Shown here in pieces: positions 1 to 8,588 of a stretch of 45,985 nucleotides of DNA (positions within the stretch are counted from its first letter, which is position 1; every line of letters begins with the position of its first letter). The position numbers were made by a program, and so were the translations under genes. Location: assembly GCA_021732845.1 (NCBI GenBank), contig JAKFUF010000179.1:1-45985 (forward strand). Direction: 5' to 3'. Source of the DNA: Planctomycetaceae bacterium (GTDB taxonomy: Bacteria; Planctomycetota; Planctomycetia; Planctomycetales; Planctomycetaceae). The notes under the pieces are model-generated. The model made no database searches, was not told the DNA's origin, and saw nothing but the letters and a program-made list of their open reading frames with translations.

Positions 1-125
1 CCACAAACTCGCACTTCAACCCTGTCCCAGGTAAGACCATCAACTGGAGAGCCGGATGCGGGAAATCCGCCAGTCCGGTTCGGAGGGAGGGGGGAGCCGA
101 AACCAATCGGCCCTCCCTACCCCTA

Positions 126-552
126 TCCGCCACGCCGATCGACAACTGGAACAACCAGTTTGTCCCAGCGGCTCACCGGACGGCTTGCGCCGTGCCGCCA
201 AAATGGCAGCGGAAGGGCGCGAGCCCAACCTTTTGAAGGTGCATTGTCGTGAAAAACACCGAGAATTCGGGACTTTAGCGTCTTTCGACGCTGGATCCAG
301 GTGGCCGGACTCTTCAGAAAGCCCGGAGTTTCCCGTTGTTTTCACACCTTCAAAAGGCTGGGCGCGAGCCCTCCGGTGAGCCACAGATCGCTCGGAAGTC
401 CTTCGAAAAGGCCAAATCGTCGGTTGCCCGCGGCTCTGGAGGACCAGAGCCGACCCGCCACTCCGATTGACAAATGGAAACAACCGGTTTGTCCCAGCGC
501 ATCACCGGACGGCTTGCGCCGTGCCGCCAAAATGGTAGCGGCAGGGCGCGAG
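126..552. repeat. Repeat family A: 205-bp palindromic element plus partial direct repeat
   Basis: An approximately 100-bp block at 126-226 recurs as a diverged direct copy at 456-552. Inside it, CACCGGACGGCTTGCGCC (174-191) pairs with GGCGCGAGCCCTCCGGTG (361-378), giving 18-bp imperfect terminal inverted repeats around a 205-bp unit. A nested inverted repeat with core CCTTTTGAAGG lies near 228-240 and 343-356. A 70-bp relative sits at 14565-14634. This looks like a MITE or REP-type element. No transposase is present and I see no gene between 1 and 684. Confidence 0.6.
431..452. other. Perfect 9-bp stem-loop
   Basis: CGGCTCTGG and CCAGAGCCG form a perfect stem around the loop AGGA. There is no T-run after it, so it is not a standard intrinsic terminator. 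It lies inside the repeat-filled leader region before the first gene. Confidence 0.4.
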
Positions 553-684
553 ACCTATCAAAAATCGAAATTCGAAAATCCCCTCCACCTCTTCTCCCAT
601 TCCCCAATCGGCGGTGGTAAAATCCACGATCCCCATCATTCGCTCGTCATGGATCAGTCTTAGGCTGTAATTCGCGTTTCAAGG

Positions 685-1959
685 ATGATTTTCGGTTCTT
701 CCATGCAATCCTGGCCATCGGACCCCGCCGATCCATTCTTTCGCGAGATTCTTGAAGCACCCGCCGACAATTCGCCGCGGCTCGTGTTTGCAGACTGGTT
801 GGAAGAGCAAGGCGACGCTCAGGCCGAACTGATCCGGGTGCAGTGCGAACTGGAAACCTGCACCGACACCGCCCGCCGGTCTGAACTGGCCAAACGCGAG
901 CAGGTGGTTACCGCACAACACCGCAGCCGTGTGCTGTCACAACTGCAAAGCCTCGGGGTCAAAGAGGTTCTGTTCAAGCGTGGCTTCATCGAAAAGGTGG
1001 AGATTCACGGCGTCAAGTTCCTCACCCAGCCGTGGCTCCTGTTCCGCGCCGCCCCCGCCCTTTCCGGCCTGAAACTCCGTGGCTTGCCCGATCGCCAAGC
1101 CGCCGACGCCCTGCAACGGCTCTTGGGCTATCCTCAATTGGCCAGCCTCGCCGGTTTAGACCTGTCGCAAAATGGATTGGGAGCCGCCGCCGCCGAAGTC
1201 TTGGCGAAATCGCCGCGGCTGGCACACCTGACCACCCTGCATCTGGCCCAGAACCATTTCAGCGGACATGGGATCCAGGTTCTGGCGACCTCGCCGCATC
1301 TGAAGAAGCTGACCACCCTGGGGCTGGCAGGGAACGGGATCACCAGCCCCGGCGTGCGGATCCTGGCCCGCTCTGCCGGACTGCGGACGCTGCAGACACT
1401 GAACCTGGACGACAATCAAATCGGCGATGACGGCCTCGCCGCGCTGGCCGGGTCGCTGCACTTCGAAGGGCTGCGAAACCTTTCGGCGAGCCGCAACGGG
1501 ATCACTCAGGACGGGCTCCGTGGGCTGGCCAATTCGCAGTCCCTGACGAAGCTCAACTCCCTCACGCTGTCCGGCAACCGCCTGGAGGCAAACGGTGCCG
1601 TGGCTCTGGCCTCCAGTTCCAACTTCGGCCGGTTGGAGACGCTGGTACTGCGGGAATGTGATCTGGGCCCCGAAGGCGGCTCTGCCCTGGGGCGATCGAT
1701 GTTTCTGCGGCATCTGCGGTTTCTCGACCTGCACCGCAACAATCTCACCAGCGGCATTCAGGACATGGCCGCCTCCACCAGCCTGTTCCATCTGCTGGAA
1801 ACCTTGGACCTGTCCGCCAACGACATCGATTCGCAGGGAGCGCGAGCTCTGGCCGAGACGGGCCAGCTCAAGCATGTCAAAGTGCTGAACCTGAGCTTCA
1901 ACCCGCTGGGACGTTCCGAGGCGCTGCTGGAACGGTTCGGCAACCGCGTGCGGCTGTGA
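685..1959 (+). CDS. TIGR02996 domain / leucine-rich repeat protein
   Basis: A 424-residue protein of unknown role. Residues about 10-60 match the planctomycete repeat-companion domain TIGR02996, recognisable by the string PRLVFADWLEEQGD followed by AELIRVQCELE. The rest is a leucine-rich-repeat array of the ribonuclease-inhibitor type, with roughly ten repeats of about 24-28 residues carrying the LxxLxLxxN pattern (for example LTTLHLAQNHF, LQTLNLDDNQI). Such domains usually form a solenoid for protein binding; no catalytic motif is visible and there is no signal peptide, so a cytoplasmic role is likely. The ATG follows AAGG. An in-frame ATG at 703 is an alternative start. It is monocistronic. 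Confidence 0.9.
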   Translation: MIFGSSMQSWPSDPADPFFREILEAPADNSPRLVFADWLEEQGDAQAELIRVQCELETCTDTARRSELAKREQVVTAQHRSRVLSQLQSLGVKEVLFKRGFIEKVEIHGVKFLTQPWLLFRAAPALSGLKLRGLPDRQAADALQRLLGYPQLASLAGLDLSQNGLGAAAAEVLAKSPRLAHLTTLHLAQNHFSGHGIQVLATSPHLKKLTTLGLAGNGITSPGVRILARSAGLRTLQTLNLDDNQIGDDGLAALAGSLHFEGLRNLSASRNGITQDGLRGLANSQSLTKLNSLTLSGNRLEANGAVALASSSNFGRLETLVLRECDLGPEGGSALGRSMFLRHLRFLDLHRNNLTSGIQDMAASTSLFHLLETLDLSANDIDSQGARALAETGQLKHVKVLNLSFNPLGRSEALLERFGNRVRL

Positions 1960-2129
1960 TTCCCGGAGCTTCACGTTCGCCCGTTTGACCAGAACCCTCG
2001 CGAGGGCTTGAACGCGCCGCGCGTCATGGTTACCGTTTCAACTCTTGCCAATCCGTTAATTTTCCGTCGCCCGCGGCGCAACACGTCGTAGGCTATGCCG
2101 TTCGATGATCCCCGGACGGTCTGTTTTCA

Positions 2130-4742
2130 ATGTCAGGATCACAGGACGACCGACTTATGTGGCTGAGCTTCGCCTCAACCCCGCGGAACGTGTCTTCGGC
2201 GGAATTAGACGAAATTTCTGGACAATTGCGTCTTTGGCCGGCCGTTTCAGCCCTGCTGCTGACATTGGCCATGGCCTTCGGCTCGGCTGGCACAGTCCAC
2301 GCCCAGCCGGTCGCTCAACCAGCGGCACCCGCCGGCGAAGCTGTAAAGGCACCGCCAGCAAATGAAGCGGCAGTGCCCGTCGGCGGTGAAGCCGACCTGG
2401 AGCTTCCCGACTTGAACTCCGTTAGCTTCGTCAACGGCCTCATTCCCGGCAAGACGCTGCTGTTCACCGGGCTGGTGGTGTCGGTGCTCGGACTCGGCTT
2501 CGGACTGTATGTCTGCCGGGAAATCAAGAACATGCCCGTTCATGGGTCCATGCTCGAAGTCTCCGAACTGATCTACGAAACGTGCAAGACCTACCTTTTG
2601 ACCCAGGGAAAGTTTCTGTTCGTGCTCTGGCTGTTCATCGGCACGATCATCGTCTTTTACTTCAAGTACCTACTGGAGCTGAAGGATTCGGAGGTTGGCA
2701 TCATCCTCGCGTTCAGCGTGATCGGGGTGATGGGCAGCTACCTGGTGGCCTGGTTCGGCATCCGGGTGAATACCTACGCCAATTCGCGCACCGCCTTCGC
2801 CAGCCTGACCGGCAAGGCCTACCCCTGCTACGCCATCCCCCTCAAGGCCGGCATCAGCATCGGGATGCTGCTGATCAGCATCGAACTGCTGCTGATGCTG
2901 ATCATTCTGTTGTTCATCCCGGGTAAAAATGCCGGCGAGTGCTTCATTGGGTTCGCCATTGGCGAATCGCTGGGCGCGGCGGCGCTGCGTGTGGCTGGCG
3001 GCATTTTCACGAAGATCGCCGACATCGGCGCCGACCTGATGAAGATCGTCTTCAAGATCAAGGAGGACGACGCCCGCAACCCCGGCGTGATCGCCGACTG
3101 CACGGGCGACAACGCGGGTGACTCGGTCGGCCCCTCGGCGGACGGCTTCGAGACGTACGGTGTGACAGGCGTGGCCCTGATCACCTTCATCCTGCTGGCC
3201 GTGCATGACCCCAAGGTCCAGATTCAGCTCCTGGTCTGGATCTTCATGATGCGGATCATGATGGTGCTGGCCTCCGCCGGCTCCTATTTCCTCAACGAGT
3301 CACTGGCTCACAAGAAGTACAAGGATGCCCGCCACTTCAATTTTGAAACGCCACTGACAATCCTCGTGTGGCTCACGTCCATCGTCTCCGTGATGCTCAC
3401 CTTCATCGTCTCGGCTGTTCTGCTGCCCAAGCTTGGCAACGATGACTTCATCTGGTGGAAGCTCTCCACCATCATCAGTTGCGGCACCCTCGCCGGGGCG
3501 ATCATCCCCGAAGTCGTGAAGCTGTTCACCTCCACCGAATCGGCCCACGTCCGCGAGGTTGTGACCTCTTCCAAAGAGGGCGGTGCCGGCCTTAACATCC
3601 TTTCCGGCCTGGTGTCCGGCAACTTCAGCGCCTATTGGCTGGGGATGATCATCCTGCTGCTGATGAGCGTGGCGTTTGGCATGAGCCTGTTGATCGATGA
3701 CAGCCTGATGCTGCGTCCCGCAGTGTTCGCCTTCGGCCTCGTGGCGTTCGGCTTCCTCGGGATGGGTCCGGTGACAATCGCCGTCGACAGTTATGGCCCG
3801 GTGACCGACAACGCCCAGTCCGTCTACGAACTCTCGACCATTGAAACCCTGCCCAACATCGAACAGGACATCGAAACCAACTTCGGGTTCAAGCCCGATT
3901 TCGAGTTGGGCAAGGACAACCTGGAACGCAACGACGGTGCCGGAAATACGTTCAAAGCCACGGCCAAGCCGGTGCTGATTGGGACTGCCGTGGTGGGAGC
4001 CACGACGATGATCTTCTCGATCATCCTGAAACTCACGGATGGGCTGAAGGATCCCGCCCAACTTGCCAATCTGTCGATCATGCATCCGCCGTTCCTGCTG
4101 GGGATGATCGCGGGTGGGGCGATGATCTACTGGTTCACCGGGGCATCGATCCAGGCGGTGACGACCGGGGCCTACCGGGCCGTCGAGTTCATCAAGGAGA
4201 ACATCAAGCTTGATGAATCGTCCACGAAGGCTTCCATCGCCGACAGCAAAAAAGTGGTGGAGATTTGTACCCAGTACGCCCAGACCGGCACGTTCAACAT
4301 CTTTGTGACGGTCTTCTTCTCCACGCTGGGATTCGCGTTCCTCGATCCGTTCTTCTTCATTGGCTACCTCGTCTCGATCGCCCTGTTCGGGCTGTATCAG
4401 GCGATTTTCATGGCCAATGCGGGCGGTGCCTGGGACAATGCCAAGAAGATCGTTGAGACAGAATTGAAGGCCAAGGGAACCGACCTGCATGACGCCTGCG
4501 TGGTGGGCGACATTGTCGGCGATCCGTTCAAGGACACCTCTTCGGTGGCCCTCAACCCGATCATCAAGTTCACCACCCTGTTCGGCCTGTTGGCAGTGCC
4601 ACTGGCAGTCTCCTTGAAAGCCAAAGAGGGGGCGGGAGCCACGGCTGGGTTCGCGGTCGCCTTCCTGCTGATTTCCATGTACTTCGTCTACCGCTCGTTC
4701 TATTCGATGCGGATCCGCGTGGAAGGTCACAAGTCGCGGTAG
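2130..4742 (+). CDS. hppA: Membrane-bound ion-translocating pyrophosphatase
   Basis: Integral membrane PPase that couples PPi hydrolysis to H+ (or Na+) pumping. Family signatures are clear: EDDARNPGVIADCTGDNAGD at about residues 313-332 (substrate and Mg binding, equivalent to [20 protein letters not shown]) and GDIVGDPFKDTSSVALNP near the C-terminus. There are about 16 hydrophobic segments. At 605-609 it reads GNTFK; the lysine occupies the position that separates K+-independent (Lys) from K+-dependent (Ala) enzymes, suggesting K+ independence. At 870 residues it is longer than the usual 660-770 because of a signal-peptide-like N-terminus (ends GTVHAQP) and an Ala/Pro-rich linker. The start is uncertain; the next ATG is 2157. 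A long hairpin follows the stop. Confidence 0.95.
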   Translation: MSGSQDDRLMWLSFASTPRNVSSAELDEISGQLRLWPAVSALLLTLAMAFGSAGTVHAQPVAQPAAPAGEAVKAPPANEAAVPVGGEADLELPDLNSVSFVNGLIPGKTLLFTGLVVSVLGLGFGLYVCREIKNMPVHGSMLEVSELIYETCKTYLLTQGKFLFVLWLFIGTIIVFYFKYLLELKDSEVGIILAFSVIGVMGSYLVAWFGIRVNTYANSRTAFASLTGKAYPCYAIPLKAGISIGMLLISIELLLMLIILLFIPGKNAGECFIGFAIGESLGAAALRVAGGIFTKIADIGADLMKIVFKIKEDDARNPGVIADCTGDNAGDSVGPSADGFETYGVTGVALITFILLAVHDPKVQIQLLVWIFMMRIMMVLASAGSYFLNESLAHKKYKDARHFNFETPLTILVWLTSIVSVMLTFIVSAVLLPKLGNDDFIWWKLSTIISCGTLAGAIIPEVVKLFTSTESAHVREVVTSSKEGGAGLNILSGLVSGNFSAYWLGMIILLLMSVAFGMSLLIDDSLMLRPAVFAFGLVAFGFLGMGPVTIAVDSYGPVTDNAQSVYELSTIETLPNIEQDIETNFGFKPDFELGKDNLERNDGAGNTFKATAKPVLIGTAVVGATTMIFSIILKLTDGLKDPAQLANLSIMHPPFLLGMIAGGAMIYWFTGASIQAVTTGAYRAVEFIKENIKLDESSTKASIADSKKVVEICTQYAQTGTFNIFVTVFFSTLGFAFLDPFFFIGYLVSIALFGLYQAIFMANAGGAWDNAKKIVETELKAKGTDLHDACVVGDIVGDPFKDTSSVALNPIIKFTTLFGLLAVPLAVSLKAKEGAGATAGFAVAFLLISMYFVYRSFYSMRIRVEGHKSR

Positions 4743-4768
4743 CCCCCGATACTCATTACGACTCATTC

Positions 4769-4826
4769 CGTCAGAATGGCAGTTCGGTGTGAAGGCAACT
4801 TCGCACCGCACACTGCCATTTTGGCG
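4769..4826 (+). terminator. Long stem-loop after hppA
   Basis: The outer arms 4769-4783 and 4812-4826 pair over 15 bp, with two G-U-type mismatches. The inner arms GGTGTGAA (4786-4793) and TTCGCACC (4800-4807) close on a 6-nt loop. It starts 27 bp after the hppA stop and is well placed as a terminator or 3'-stabilising structure, although no clear U-tract follows. The rest of 4827-5130 holds no gene; a copy of the short motif GGAACGCGTTAGCGTCCGG shared with repeat family B lies at about 4902-4920. Confidence 0.5.
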
Positions 4827-5130
4827 TAATGGAGTTTGGGAAATTCTGAACCTCGGAGCCAATTCCGCTCACTGGGGTGGCCAGTTTCAAAAAATCAGCC
4901 GGAACGCGTTAGCGTCCGGTTCCCGAACCTGCGCGATCACAGCTTTTCAGCGAAGCCAGAACCGGGGTCGAAATCTTGAAGGGCATGAGCAGAAGGAAAC
5001 GAAGTTTGTAATCGGTAGCCGACAGCGCATTTCGGCTTTAGCAAAGCCGCCATCTGCTCTCAATTCGGCATGACATTTGCCTTCAACCGCTGGTGGATGG
5101 CGTTTTCCCCGAGTTTGGCAGACAAATCCG

Positions 5131-5574
5131 ATGGCGATTTTTCATTGGGGTCAGGCGTGGGACCAGTTCCGCGACCTCGAGCGACAAGTCGATCACCTGC
5201 TGGCGACGATCCGGTTTCCGTTCCCGGTCATCCGCGTGGAACGGCACTATCCCGCGGTCAACATCTATGACGTGGCGGACAAGCTGCTGGTCACCGCCGA
5301 ACTGCCGGGACTGAGTGCCGAAGCCCTGGAAGTGACCTACAGCCAAGGGATTCTCACCTTGAAGGGTGGCCGCCAGGCCCCTGTTGGCGTTCCCGACGAA
5401 AAGTTCCGCCGACATGAACGCTTCCTCGGCACATGGCAGCGGGCGATCCCGATCAACGAACGGATCAAGGAAGAACTGGTGTCCGCCACGCTCAATGACG
5501 GCCTGCTCCAGGTGTGGCTCCCGAAGGCCGATGAAGCGCTGCCCCGCCAGATCCCCGTCGACAGCATGGGCTGA
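5131..5574 (+). CDS. Hsp20 / alpha-crystallin family small heat-shock protein
   Basis: ATP-independent holdase chaperone of about 147 residues. The alpha-crystallin domain is evident: YPAVNIYDVADKLLVTAELP begins the beta-sandwich, followed by GILTLKGGR, then FLGTWQRAIPINERI and LNDGLLQVWLPKA. This is the normal Hsp20 order ending in a GxLxV-type strand (GLLQVWLPK). I chose the ATG at 5131 because it gives the usual short hydrophobic N-arm (AIFHWGQAWDQF). The frame stays open upstream to an ATG at 5077, which would add 18 unconvincing residues. It is monocistronic, converges on the DUF1559 cluster, and is followed by inverted repeats likely to act as a two-way terminator. Confidence 0.88.
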   Translation: MAIFHWGQAWDQFRDLERQVDHLLATIRFPFPVIRVERHYPAVNIYDVADKLLVTAELPGLSAEALEVTYSQGILTLKGGRQAPVGVPDEKFRRHERFLGTWQRAIPINERIKEELVSATLNDGLLQVWLPKADEALPRQIPVDSMG

Positions 5575-5617
5575 GGGCTGGACTCGATCTGATCAATTAG
5601 AAGATTGGACACCTCAA

Positions 5618-5744
5618 GTCCGTGTTCAATCCTTGTTTCATCCGTGGCCAAATGAACGGTGGCTGCGAAGTTGAGCCACGGATTGAACACGGACGAAGCA
5701 CGGATTTATTGACTTGGGCGCTTTGAAATGTCGCACCCAAGTCA
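5618..5744. terminator. Inverted repeats between convergent genes
   Basis: GTCCGTGTTCAATCC (5618-5632) pairs perfectly with GGATTGAACACGGAC (5680-5694), and an inner CCGTGGC/GCCACGG pair lies within. A second hairpin, TGACTTGGG (5710-5718) with CCCAAGTCA (5736-5744), overlaps the stop codon of the minus-strand DUF1559 gene. Lying between convergent genes, these probably end transcription from both sides. Confidence 0.5.
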
Positions 5745-6593
5745 GAAAGGCCCCTCGTTTTCTTTGCTGGCCGGGGTGCTCAGGGCTTTGAGAACGGCGG
5801 GGTCGATGTTGTCGCTGATGAAGCGGACTCCGCCATCGGCCATCGTGAAGTTGGCCCCGCCTTTGTAGACGCCGCCGAACCGGTCGGGGGCCGCTCCCAT
5901 TCCGGGTGCCGGGTCGCGCACATTGGCCGGGTCACCCCAGGCGAGAAAGCCGGTGCCGACCTCACCGACCATGATCGTGTTGCTCGTGCCGTCGAGGATG
6001 TCGGTGATCTTCAACGCCTTGTTGGGTCCGCCGAACTGCGAGTTCATGGCGTAGTGGGACAGCGCCAGTCCGTGCGGGCTGAACCGGTCGGCTGAAGCAG
6101 TCAGCTTGGGGTTGTAGTAGCCGGGGATGGGCATCATGAAGGCCCGACGGTGGCGGGGATCATCCCAGGGGACCGAGTGGTCAATGATGTTGTAGAGGGG
6201 GACCTGATCCACAAAGGGCAGAATCATTGTCTGCCAGCCGTGATGGGGAATGTTGGTGGCTGAGAACGTGCCACTGGGCGGAAACGTGGTGTACGTGTCG
6301 TGGTAATTGTGAAGAGCCACGGCCATTTGCTTGAGATGACCTTTGGACTGGGATTTCTGTGCGGCCTCGCGGGCATTGTTGATCGCCGGCAGCAGCAGCG
6401 CCAGTCCGATCCCCAGCCCACCCGCGCACAGCGCCGACACACCGGCGAAGACCGCCAGCAGGGTCATCTGCCAGCTTCGCGCACTCCCGCTCCGTCCAGC
6501 GCCAAGAGGGGCACCAACAATTGGAATGCCGCAGTGCGGGCAGGCATCCGCGGAGCGAGAAACCGGCTGGTCACAGGCGGGGCAATGGCACAT
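5742..6593 (-). CDS. Zinc-ribbon DUF1559 (pilin-like) protein, copy 3
   Basis: A 283-residue member of the planctomycete DUF1559/H-X9-DG family, related to type II secretion pseudopilins. It starts with a zinc ribbon, CPAC(x12)CPHC at residues 4-22, then a single transmembrane helix (about 40-70), then the DUF1559 domain: REAAQKSQSKGHLKQMAVALHN, FPPSGTF, SHYAMNSQFGGPNKA, DGTSNTIMVGEVG and the C-terminal MADGGVRFISD. There is no prepilin peptidase site at the N-terminus; the zinc ribbon replaces it. It is the last and most diverged of three tandem copies, starting 15 bp after the stop of the previous gene, so they are probably one operon. The substrate or role is unknown. Confidence 0.88.
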   Translation of the reverse strand: MCHCPACDQPVSRSADACPHCGIPIVGAPLGAGRSGSARSWQMTLLAVFAGVSALCAGGLGIGLALLLPAINNAREAAQKSQSKGHLKQMAVALHNYHDTYTTFPPSGTFSATNIPHHGWQTMILPFVDQVPLYNIIDHSVPWDDPRHRRAFMMPIPGYYNPKLTASADRFSPHGLALSHYAMNSQFGGPNKALKITDILDGTSNTIMVGEVGTGFLAWGDPANVRDPAPGMGAAPDRFGGVYKGGANFTMADGGVRFISDNIDPAVLKALSTPASKENEGPF

Positions 6594-6608
6594 CGTTCCT
6601 CTCCCGCG

Positions 6609-7460
6609 TCAAAACTCTCCCACCACTTCGCCCCCGGCCGGGGTGCTCAGGGCGTCCAGGACCTTCAGGTCGACGCTGTCACTGACGAAGCGAACGCTGC
6701 CGTCGCCCAGCAGCAGATGGCCGCCGCCCTTGAAGACGCCGCCGAATTGTGTGCTGGACGCTCCCAGTCCCTGGGCAGGGTCACGGGCACTTGTGGGATC
6801 ACCCCAAGGCAAGAAACCGCTGCCGACTTCACCTCCCATGACCGTGTTGCTGGTGCCATCAAGGATTTCGGCGATTCGCAGCGCTTTGTTGGGGCCGCCG
6901 AATTTGGAGTTCATGGCGTAGTGCGACAGCGCCAACCCAGCAGCGTTAAACTGCTGGGCCGGGGCGCGCAACATCGGATTGTGAAACGTCTGAATGGGTG
7001 TCCCGAACGCCACGCGGTTTCGCGGATCGTCCCACGCGACCGACTGGTCGATCGTGTTGTAGAGCGAGGCTTGTTCCATATAGGGAAGAATCATTGTGTG
7101 CCAGCCGTGGTGGGGCTTGTTGTCGGCGGTGAACGTGCCGGTTGGCGGAAACGTCTGATGCACGTCGTGATAGTTGAACACGGCGAGGCCGATCTGCTGC
7201 AGATTGTTTCTGGCATGCGACCGCCATGCTGCCTGGCGCGCCGTGCCCATCGCGGGCAGGAAGAGGGCCAGGCCAATCACCACGACACACATGCCCATCA
7301 CCGCCACGCCAGCCAGGACGGCCAGCACGATCATCAGCGTGGTCTTTGAGCCACCCCCGCCACCCCCGCCTCCACGAGAGCCAACGATTTGAATGCCACA
7401 GTGCGGACATTCATCCGCGGACGGCGAGACCTGTTGGTCACAGGCGGGACAACGAGCCAC
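6609..7460 (-). CDS. Zinc-ribbon DUF1559 (pilin-like) protein, copy 2
   Basis: A 283-residue paralogue of both neighbours. The N-terminus MARCPACDQQVSPSADEC is the same as copy 1 and is followed by a glycine-only linker (8 Gly) before one transmembrane segment (about 40-68). The DUF1559 domain shows the usual landmarks: FPPTGTFTADNKPHHGW, SHYAMNSKFGGPNKA, DGTSNTVMGGEVGSG and LLGDGSVRFVSD. The 12-bp gap from copy 1 and the 15-bp gap to copy 3 support one transcript. Near-identity of the 5' ends of copies 1 and 2 against weaker similarity later suggests recent duplication or gene conversion. Confidence 0.88.
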   Translation of the reverse strand: MARCPACDQQVSPSADECPHCGIQIVGSRGGGGGGGGSKTTLMIVLAVLAGVAVMGMCVVVIGLALFLPAMGTARQAAWRSHARNNLQQIGLAVFNYHDVHQTFPPTGTFTADNKPHHGWHTMILPYMEQASLYNTIDQSVAWDDPRNRVAFGTPIQTFHNPMLRAPAQQFNAAGLALSHYAMNSKFGGPNKALRIAEILDGTSNTVMGGEVGSGFLPWGDPTSARDPAQGLGASSTQFGGVFKGGGHLLLGDGSVRFVSDSVDLKVLDALSTPAGGEVVGEF

Positions 7461-7472
7461 GATGTGCTCCCT

Positions 7473-8321
7473 TCAAAAACTGTCAATCGTTTCGTTGCCA
7501 CCAGGCGTGCTGAGCGCTTCCAGCACTTTCGGGTCGACACTTTCGCTGATGAACTTCACAGCTCCATCGCCCAGCAGCATGTGGGCACCACCTTTGAAGG
7601 CCCCGCCAAACTGGTTGCTGGAGGCTCCCAGGCCCTGTGCAGGGTCGCGCGCATTCTGCGGATCGCCCCACGCCAGAAAGCCGCTGCCGACTTCGCCAGC
7701 CATCAGGGTGTTGCTGGTGCCGTCAATAATTTTGGAAAGCTGCAGGGCCTGGTTCGGGCCGCCAAATTTGGAGTTCATCGCGTAGTGCGAGGTCGCCAGC
7801 CCATCGGTGGTGAACCTCTGCCCCGGAGCGCCCAATTGCGGGTTGTGATACGTCGTGACCGGAATGGTGAACGCCATGCGATTCCGTGGATCGTCCCAGG
7901 CGGCCGACTGGTCGATCCGCCCATAGACCGGAGCCTGGTCCACCAGGGGCAGAATCATGGTCTGCCAGCTCTGGTACGGCTTGTTGTCGGCCGTAAATGT
8001 GCCGGCTGGCGGAAACGTGTTGTTGATGTCGTGATAGTTGTGCAGGGCCAGTCCAAGCTGCTTGAGGTTGTTTTTGGACTGTACCCGCCGCGCCGCTTCG
8101 CGCGCCTGGCCCACCGCTGGGAGGAAGAGTGCCAGGCCAATCCCTATCAGGCACATGAACATCACGGCCACGCCCGCCAGAACCGCCAGCACGATCATCA
8201 GCGTGTTCTTTGAGCCCCCGCCACCCCCGCCTCCACGAGAGCCGACAATCTGAATTCCACAGTGCGGACATTCATCCGCGGACGGCGAGACCTGTTGGTC
8301 GCAAGCGGGACAACGAGCCAT
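7473..8321 (-). CDS. Zinc-ribbon DUF1559 (pilin-like) protein, copy 1
   Basis: A 282-residue, first gene of the triplet. A zinc ribbon (CPAC, CPHC at residues 4-22) and a polyglycine linker (7 Gly) precede a transmembrane helix with core IVLAVLAGVAVMFMCLIGIG. The DUF1559 domain carries FPPAGTFTADNKPYQSW, SHYAMNSKFGGPNQA, DGTSNTLMAGEVGSG and LLGDGAVKFISE. By family analogy the C-terminal domain would face outside the cytoplasm and the zinc ribbon inside; that topology is inference. It is divergent from the SGNH-like gene at 8589, so a promoter should lie in 8322-8588. Confidence 0.88.
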   Translation of the reverse strand: MARCPACDQQVSPSADECPHCGIQIVGSRGGGGGGGSKNTLMIVLAVLAGVAVMFMCLIGIGLALFLPAVGQAREAARRVQSKNNLKQLGLALHNYHDINNTFPPAGTFTADNKPYQSWQTMILPLVDQAPVYGRIDQSAAWDDPRNRMAFTIPVTTYHNPQLGAPGQRFTTDGLATSHYAMNSKFGGPNQALQLSKIIDGTSNTLMAGEVGSGFLAWGDPQNARDPAQGLGASSNQFGGAFKGGAHMLLGDGAVKFISESVDPKVLEALSTPGGNETIDSF

Positions 8322-8588
8322 GATGGTCTTCCAGCAAGTGGAGCCTGGGCACTCTGACGATCTTTGGGACGGCCTTGCACCTTAAACCCGCCCGACCGCG
8401 ATTTCAATGGGGAATCAAACGCCATGCCGAAGACCGCGTGTGGTGACGGCCGCGACGATCGCAAATCTCAGAGACCTCACAGTAAAATGCTTTTCCTCGG
8501 CGTCTTTTACGGGAGCCAATTCCGTTTGATGTCGACGTCTCGCAAATCGAACCTGTTCCGCCGCACTGCGTCCCTTGGAGACCTCACC

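Noticed and set aside
3300-4862. 520-residue open frame antisense to the pyrophosphatase gene
   Set aside because: His/Arg/Asp-rich composition without domains; a GC-rich shadow of hppA.
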